From assembly GCA_028679775.1 (NCBI GenBank), contig JAJRAX010000081.1:1-16754 (forward strand): 16,754 nt of DNA. Reading direction: 5' to 3'. Shown piece by piece: positions 12,444 to 16,754 of this stretch. Positions within the stretch are counted from its first letter, which is position 1; the number at the start of each line of letters is the position of its first letter. The notes below the pieces were generated by a model. The model was not told the origin of the DNA and made no database searches. It saw only the letters and a list, made by a program, of their open reading frames with translations. The translations under genes and the position numbers were made by a program. Origin of the DNA: Methanothrix sp. (GTDB lineage Archaea > Halobacteriota > Methanosarcinia > Methanotrichales > Methanotrichaceae).

Positions 12444-15400
12444 CTAATCCAGCTTGCCCCAGGCTTTTTCCACCATCCCCCAGCCCCGGTCCTTCGCGTA
12501 GCTGTTCAGTACCTCCTGCACCATGACCATGAACTGTTCCTGGCTGTATTTGAGCTGCGATGCGAGCCTCTCCACCAGCGGCTCGACATTATTCACCTCT
12601 TCGCTCTTGATGCTCCTCAAGACAATGGCTGCGAGGGCCATGAGCCTGAGGCCCTCTGCCATCTTTTCCTGCTGCACTGCAAGAGCACCGAGTTGGAAAA
12701 ATGCTCCCGCTTCTGCGGCTCTGTCTGCCAGTGACTGATTTATGAAGAGAGACTCTTTGAAGCTCTTGGCTGCCGCCTCCATCTCACCGGCCTGGGAATG
12801 GATTAGCCCGATGCTATGCAGTATTGCGGCCACGGCTGCTTGGTCGCCGACTTCTCTGAACCGGGGCAGAACCTTTGTGAACTCGGCTGCTGCTGCAGTG
12901 AAGTCTCCCTTCTCTAAGTCGAGGCTTGCCAGGTTGAAGAGGGCAAAGGATGCCCCCCTCTCGTCTTTGGCATTTTCGAGCAGCTCCAGAGACCGAACAA
13001 TTCTGCCGCGCGCGGAATCGTGCTTCCCGCCGGCCATCTCCAGTCTCGCTGCCTCCTGCAGAACAGCAGCCTCACCGGACAGATCCCCCAATAGCCTCAT
13101 GATCTCCATGACCCGCTCCAGCCTGAGGATGGCTGCTCCTTGTTCGCCCATCTTCAGGTCGATCTCAGCCAACTGGGCGAGACTGACAGCCTCGCCTGAG
13201 AGGTCGCCTGAGCCACGATAGGCATCAACTGCCTTTTGGAGAGCCTCCTTTGCCTGGTCGAGCTTCGCTCCTCCAAGCAGCGCTAGGCCCAGACCATGGT
13301 AGAAAGCCGGGTCGATAGAGATCTGCAAAGCCTTCCTGTACCACTCCGCAGCCTTTCGATGCTCGCCCAGATCCAGTGCAGCTTGGGCGATCCATGCTGC
13401 GCTCGACGCCGATTGCATCTGAAGATCAAAGATCTCCCGGTTCAGCCTGATCAGCTCTCTGTGATGGCCGCGCCGTCTTAGGTAGCCGCTGATTCGAGCT
13501 GTCACAAGGCCTGCAGCATCCAGATCATCTGCATCCAGATAGTGTCCCCGCGCCTCCATGAGAAGATCGAATCGAGAGAGGCCCAACTCTGCCGCACGCC
13601 CCGCCTCGGCCAGCTCCCGGAGATAGCCGCCAGCCGCTCTGTTAACCGCGCGCCTCTCCTGCGGGCTCAGGGCCTCCAGGAGGCTTCTTCGGATGCCGGT
13701 GGGCACTGACCAGAGATCTCCTGAGGCATAAGCAAGCGAGAGACCCTGCCACTGACGAACTGTTGCCGCTGCATGCTCGCGAGTCATGTTGCAGACGGCT
13801 AGAAACCCCTCCAGGCTCACGGCAATGCCATAGACGGCGGAGCAAGAGAGACAGTGATAGGATGCAGGGGAGAGGCCTGAGGTGACCTTTGACTGAGCAT
13901 TCTCTCCTGGGGCCAGATCGCCAAGCGAGAGAGCACTGCGGATCAGGGCCAGATGAGATGGAAGGCCAAAGGCAGAATGGTGCAGCTCGGCCAGACTGGC
14001 ATAGCTGATCTCGCCAATTTTATATCGATTCGCTACGGCTTCATCCTTGAGAAGAGCTCTGATGAAAGCGGCCTCATAGAGGCCCTTTTGCTCCCACCTC
14101 CTCGCGCGGGCGGGCAGAGTCAGGGCATCCGCAGGCAGCGTGCTGCATGTGACAATCGCTCGGCTCTTGCCCAGGCCGCGCAACATCTGAAGATAGAACT
14201 CTGCCAGATCCGGGTCCAGAATCCTGTCGTTCTGGCCGTCCGTCTCCAGACCATCCCAGAGCATGAGGATAGGAGACGTTTTCAGCTCATCAGCCAGGAC
14301 CCGCAGTCGTTCCCTGATAGAACGCTTTGCGTCTTTGAGGTCCTTTGTCACCCCTTCTCTGCCCAATCCGTCAAAATGAGCAGTTGCGGCCTCCAGAAGG
14401 CGGGTACTGGTAATTGGATTGTAGGGCGAACTGTAGATTGGCAAAATGCTGTAGCCAAGAGATGCCATCTGCCAGGAGAGAAAAACAGCCAGAGTGCTCT
14501 TTCCCGCACCCTGCTGACCGGTGATAACGAGCGCATTTATGCTGCCGTCTCGAAGGCCAGGGAGAAGCTGCGCGGTCTCCCGCCTCCGGCCCACAAAGCA
14601 ATCCGCACGGCCTTCGTTCAGGCCTGGCAACATGGAGACTTCGTGGCATGGAAAAGCGGTGGATTCTGCCTGCTTCTCCTGCGGGTTGAATATCTTCGAC
14701 GGGAGGATGATCGAGTACAGAGCTGGGAAGGATTCGGGCATCGAATTGAGGCCGGCTGATGAGGACATAGATGAAGACAAGCCCTCCCTGAGAAGGGTTC
14801 TGAGGGCCAAATCAATCGATTGACCTGAAGCCATGGCATGATAGAAAGGCCGGGCGCGAGCCGTTTCTGCGTTCCAGGCCACCGCCAGGGGAATTGTCTC
14901 TGAGAGCTTCTGGCAGAGCAGATGCAGGGCGACGGAGGACTCGTTCTGTTGTCCGGAGAGGATGACTCCTGCGAGACCCAGTCCCTGAAGAGCAAGAGCG
15001 AGATCCTCGGCCCACAGCAGAGCTGCTCTTCTTGCCGTCGCATTAGAAGACTCCAGAGATAATGCTGCCCGGCCTTCTGACATCTTTGCCTGGCAGGCGA
15101 GATGCAAAAGATGAGGCCGAAACCGCTCTGCCAGATCCCTGATCTCTTCAATGGTTGCACTCTCACAGATGACTACCTCCATGTCCAGACCGCATGCCGC
15201 CTCAAGAATAGACGTCTCCTCCGCCTCGTAGTCCAGTGGCTTGGATGCCAGAAAGAGGAGGCGCAATGGTCCTGAGGAGAGATTGAGCTTCTCGACTGCG
15301 GCAGAGGTCGCGATAGGCTGGCGAATGACGCTGATGTCGCCGCATTCATCAGGCTTGTCCGAAAAATGAGCTAGCATCTCCCAGGGAAGCTGCAGGACCT

Positions 15401-15716
15401 CAGGGATGCTCGACCGCACAGTGAGCCTTGCACCAGGCGAGATCTCTGATGCCAGATCCCTTCCACAGGCCTCTAAGAAAAGATGAGAAATACCATCGCG
15501 CAGGAGAGAAAGATAGCCTTTTGCAGATACGGATATCTTCCGGCCAGCGCCCTCCAAGAGGGAAAAGTACTGTAGGGTCAGCTCCTGCACCTGTGCGGTC
15601 TGAACAGGCGTGAGGATTCTCTCAGCTACGACATTTCCCTCAATTTGGATTTTATAGGCGAAGGTCCTGGCGGCGACAGTTCCCGCCTCAGATACTATGA
15701 TAGTGATATCTTGCAT
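12444..15716 (-). CDS. CHAT-STAND NTPase-TPR protein with degenerate protease site
   Basis: The product is a 1090-residue cytoplasmic protein with no membrane segment. Residues ~50-310 are a CHAT (caspase-like) domain: LQLPWEML at 108-115, PHLLHLACQAK at 201-211, GVILSGQQNES at 250-260. The expected catalytic His is Gln209 and the expected Cys is Gln256, so protease activity is unlikely. After a Ser-rich linker (313-329), FVGRRRE starts a STAND/NB-ARC-like ATPase. It has Walker A GQQGAGKST (400-408), Walker B ILMLWDG (483-489), sensor KSRAIVTCS (517-525) and FGLPSHLAL (583-591). A winged-helix-like segment (~620-685) follows, then TPRs, including five exact 40-residue units at ~826-1026. GAGGATGA precedes the ATG. 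It follows the CDF transporter gene by 13 bp. Related proteins act in signalling or conflict; the target here is unknown. Confidence 0.85.
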   Translation of the reverse strand: MQDITIIVSEAGTVAARTFAYKIQIEGNVVAERILTPVQTAQVQELTLQYFSLLEGAGRKISVSAKGYLSLLRDGISHLFLEACGRDLASEISPGARLTVRSSIPEVLQLPWEMLAHFSDKPDECGDISVIRQPIATSAAVEKLNLSSGPLRLLFLASKPLDYEAEETSILEAACGLDMEVVICESATIEEIRDLAERFRPHLLHLACQAKMSEGRAALSLESSNATARRAALLWAEDLALALQGLGLAGVILSGQQNESSVALHLLCQKLSETIPLAVAWNAETARARPFYHAMASGQSIDLALRTLLREGLSSSMSSSAGLNSMPESFPALYSIILPSKIFNPQEKQAESTAFPCHEVSMLPGLNEGRADCFVGRRRETAQLLPGLRDGSINALVITGQQGAGKSTLAVFLSWQMASLGYSILPIYSSPYNPITSTRLLEAATAHFDGLGREGVTKDLKDAKRSIRERLRVLADELKTSPILMLWDGLETDGQNDRILDPDLAEFYLQMLRGLGKSRAIVTCSTLPADALTLPARARRWEQKGLYEAAFIRALLKDEAVANRYKIGEISYASLAELHHSAFGLPSHLALIRSALSLGDLAPGENAQSKVTSGLSPASYHCLSCSAVYGIAVSLEGFLAVCNMTREHAAATVRQWQGLSLAYASGDLWSVPTGIRRSLLEALSPQERRAVNRAAGGYLRELAEAGRAAELGLSRFDLLMEARGHYLDADDLDAAGLVTARISGYLRRRGHHRELIRLNREIFDLQMQSASSAAWIAQAALDLGEHRKAAEWYRKALQISIDPAFYHGLGLALLGGAKLDQAKEALQKAVDAYRGSGDLSGEAVSLAQLAEIDLKMGEQGAAILRLERVMEIMRLLGDLSGEAAVLQEAARLEMAGGKHDSARGRIVRSLELLENAKDERGASFALFNLASLDLEKGDFTAAAAEFTKVLPRFREVGDQAAVAAILHSIGLIHSQAGEMEAAAKSFKESLFINQSLADRAAEAGAFFQLGALAVQQEKMAEGLRLMALAAIVLRSIKSEEVNNVEPLVERLASQLKYSQEQFMVMVQEVLNSYAKDRGWGMVEKAWGKLD
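12639..13241 (-). repeat. Five tandem 120-bp units coding 40-residue TPRs
   Basis: In the large protein an Asp recurs at residues 838, 878, 918, 958 and 998, exactly 40 apart. It sits within a conserved GDLSGEA-like turn (837-843 and 877-883 are identical). Each unit has the helix-turn-helix pattern with A/L-rich helices. Units 1-2 are the closest pair, suggesting recent duplication. Confidence 0.65.
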
Positions 15717-15729
15717 ATTTTCTCATCCT

Positions 15730-16629
15730 CTATTTGCCGGCGGAGTTGCTAGCGGAGTCCTTCGGCCAGCATCTATCCTTGGGCTCAAGATGGACCACCA
15801 CATCCATGACTCCAGGAATCTTGCTTTTTATGGCCCATTCCACCTCATCACTGACCCGGTCGGCAGCGTCCATTTTGAGTTCGGCATCAACTCCGATATG
15901 CAGGTCCACATAGATCTCGCTTTCAGATCCCCGCGTGCGTACCGCATGACAACTGCAGACGCCCTCGACAGACTCCGCAAGATCTACAATCACCTTCGCG
16001 TCCACTGTGGCACGATCCAGCAGAGCAGGAGAGGTATCCCGGATGATCTCAAGGCCCGTGTGAATTATCAGGCCGCAGATGGCCAGGGCAATGATTGGAT
16101 CTGCTAGCGGGTAGCCCATATCGACTGCAATGAGCCCTAGAATTACTCCCAATGAGGCATAGATATCGCTTCGAGTGTGCATGGAGTCGGCAACCAGGAT
16201 GCTGCTCTTCAGCTTCTTGCCGAGGACATATTCGTATGTCGAGACGCCGATATTGATGACCACGGTAATTGCCATGATGACAAAGGACAGATCGGTGATC
16301 TCCGGGACCGACCCTCTTTGCAGGCGATTTGCTGCCGCCAGGATCAGTTGAATGCAGCTGGTGAAGAGAAGTACGGCTATGCCGATGGATGCAAAGCTCT
16401 CGTACTTCGCATGACCGTATGGGTGATCGCTGTCAGGAGGCCGGGCAGCCAGGGAGATTCCGACAAGGCCGATGATGTTAGCAGTGCTGTCGAAGATAGA
16501 GTGCAGGCCGTCGGCCTCCATGCTCAAAGAGCCGGTGAACAGGCCGTAGCCCCCCTTGGCCAGGGCGGTGACAATATTGAAGACGAATATTATTATCAAT
16601 ATTCGCCGAACCGCCCCATAATAAGACAT
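15730..16629 (-). CDS. Cation diffusion facilitator (CDF) metal exporter
   Basis: This 299-residue membrane transporter exchanges divalent metal for protons. About six hydrophobic segments span residues ~10-200 (for example ILIIIFVFNIVTALA, IGIAVLLFTSCIQLIL, FVIMAITVVINIGVS, IIALAICGLII). The transport site is HxxxD in TM2 (ADGLHSIFDS: His43, Asp47) and HxxxD in TM5 (ADSMHTRSD: His151, Asp155), the zinc-type set, so Zn2+ is the best guess. DSDHPYGHAKYE (66-77) is the typical inter-helix loop. The C-terminal ~90 residues form the cytoplasmic dimer domain. No ribosome site is visible. The TATA-like element at 16651-16662 suggests an almost leaderless transcript. The CHAT-STAND gene follows 13 bp after its stop. 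Confidence 0.94.
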   Translation of the reverse strand: MSYYGAVRRILIIIFVFNIVTALAKGGYGLFTGSLSMEADGLHSIFDSTANIIGLVGISLAARPPDSDHPYGHAKYESFASIGIAVLLFTSCIQLILAAANRLQRGSVPEITDLSFVIMAITVVINIGVSTYEYVLGKKLKSSILVADSMHTRSDIYASLGVILGLIAVDMGYPLADPIIALAICGLIIHTGLEIIRDTSPALLDRATVDAKVIVDLAESVEGVCSCHAVRTRGSESEIYVDLHIGVDAELKMDAADRVSDEVEWAIKSKIPGVMDVVVHLEPKDRCWPKDSASNSAGK

Positions 16630-16650
16630 GCTGGTAGTTGGCCTCGCAAG

Positions 16651-16662
16651 CGATAAATAATT
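16651..16662 (-). promoter_or_regulatory. TATA box for the CDF-CHAT unit
   Basis: AATTATTTATCG on the minus strand is 22-33 bp before the CDF ATG at 16629, so the mRNA would start at or a few bases before it. I see no second promoter in the 13 bp before the CHAT gene, though one inside the CDF gene cannot be excluded. Confidence 0.45.
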
Positions 16663-16694
16663 TTGGAGTATGCATAATGAAACAGCGAGGAACC

Positions 16695-16700
16695 AAAAAA
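16695..16700 (-). terminator. Possible T6 terminator of a gene beyond the right edge
   Basis: On the minus strand this is CTATTTTTTGG. It lies ~60 bp from the window end and before the CDF promoter, so it may end a transcript entering from the right. There is no hairpin; weak evidence. Confidence 0.22.
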
Positions 16701-16754
16701 TAGATGCTTTGAGCTAGATCACAGTTATCATCGTTGGCAGGCCCAGTCTCTGCA

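Noticed and set aside
12639..13241. Regular repeats that could suggest a CRISPR-like or minisatellite array
   Set aside because: The 120-bp period is in frame and encodes diverged TPR helices; it is not short identical repeats with unique spacers.
13953..14759. 268-codon plus-strand open frame
   Set aside because: It is antisense to the STAND NTPase region, where Walker A and B motifs are clear on the minus strand. No ribosome site or promoter is seen.
16690..16754. Possible tRNA or RNA gene at the right edge
   Set aside because: No cloverleaf, T-loop or acceptor pairing could be made from the visible bases.

Overview
The window is archaeal and most resembles a methanogen of the Methanosarcinales, with a Methanothrix (Methanosaeta)-like gene repertoire as my best guess from memory. 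The evidence is the C-terminal part of an archaeosine synthase, a tRNA C56 2'-O-methyltransferase (aTrm56), the archaeal lipid enzyme geranylgeranyl reductase with its own ferredoxin, an archaeal-type short triosephosphate isomerase, the archaea-only RecJ-like protein with a DnaJ zinc finger, and AT-rich TATA boxes about 25 bp upstream of likely transcript starts. Several genes look leaderless or have very short leaders. No rRNA, tRNA, CRISPR array or insertion sequence was seen.

Layout, left to right. (1) Positions 2-640 hold the 3' end of arcS. (2) hisH-hisF-feoA lie on the plus strand (808-2486) behind a clear TATA box, with convergent small winged-helix regulator at 2496-2873. (3) An AT-rich gap of about 400 bp follows, then an unrecognised 182-residue protein (3283-3831). 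(4) A minus-strand run reads, in transcription order, RHH regulator (7368), thioredoxin-like protein (6820), tpiA (6253), acylphosphatase (5588), 56-residue 2x[4Fe-4S] ferredoxin (5276) and geranylgeranyl reductase (5109-3934). The last two are fused by an ATGA stop/start overlap. (5) A gap of about 380 bp contains a candidate 42-codon small gene (7540-7668). (6) aTrm56 and an ATP-grasp ligase form a coupled minus-strand pair (9354-7748), divergent from the RecJ-like DHH protein (9438-11576). (7) Two small winged-helix genes are divergent around 117 bp that carry repeated AAGATATCTT-like sites (11639-12352). (8) At the right end a cation diffusion facilitator (16629-15730) is followed after 13 bp by a 1090-residue CHAT-STAND-TPR protein (15716-12444).

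How the genes work together. tpiA makes DHAP, the precursor of the glycerol-1-phosphate lipid backbone, and fdx-GGR saturates the isoprenoid chains, so the lipid and triose genes sit together. arcS, trm56 and probably the RecJ-like protein concern tRNA or nucleic-acid metabolism. The his genes are housekeeping. The accessory-looking part is the right end. Its CHAT domain keeps the family fold signatures but has Gln at both catalytic positions (expected His and Cys), while the NTPase and the 40-residue TPRs look intact. It therefore reads as a signalling or conflict STAND protein with a pseudo-protease module, apparently co-transcribed with a metal transporter. That link is the most unusual thing here.
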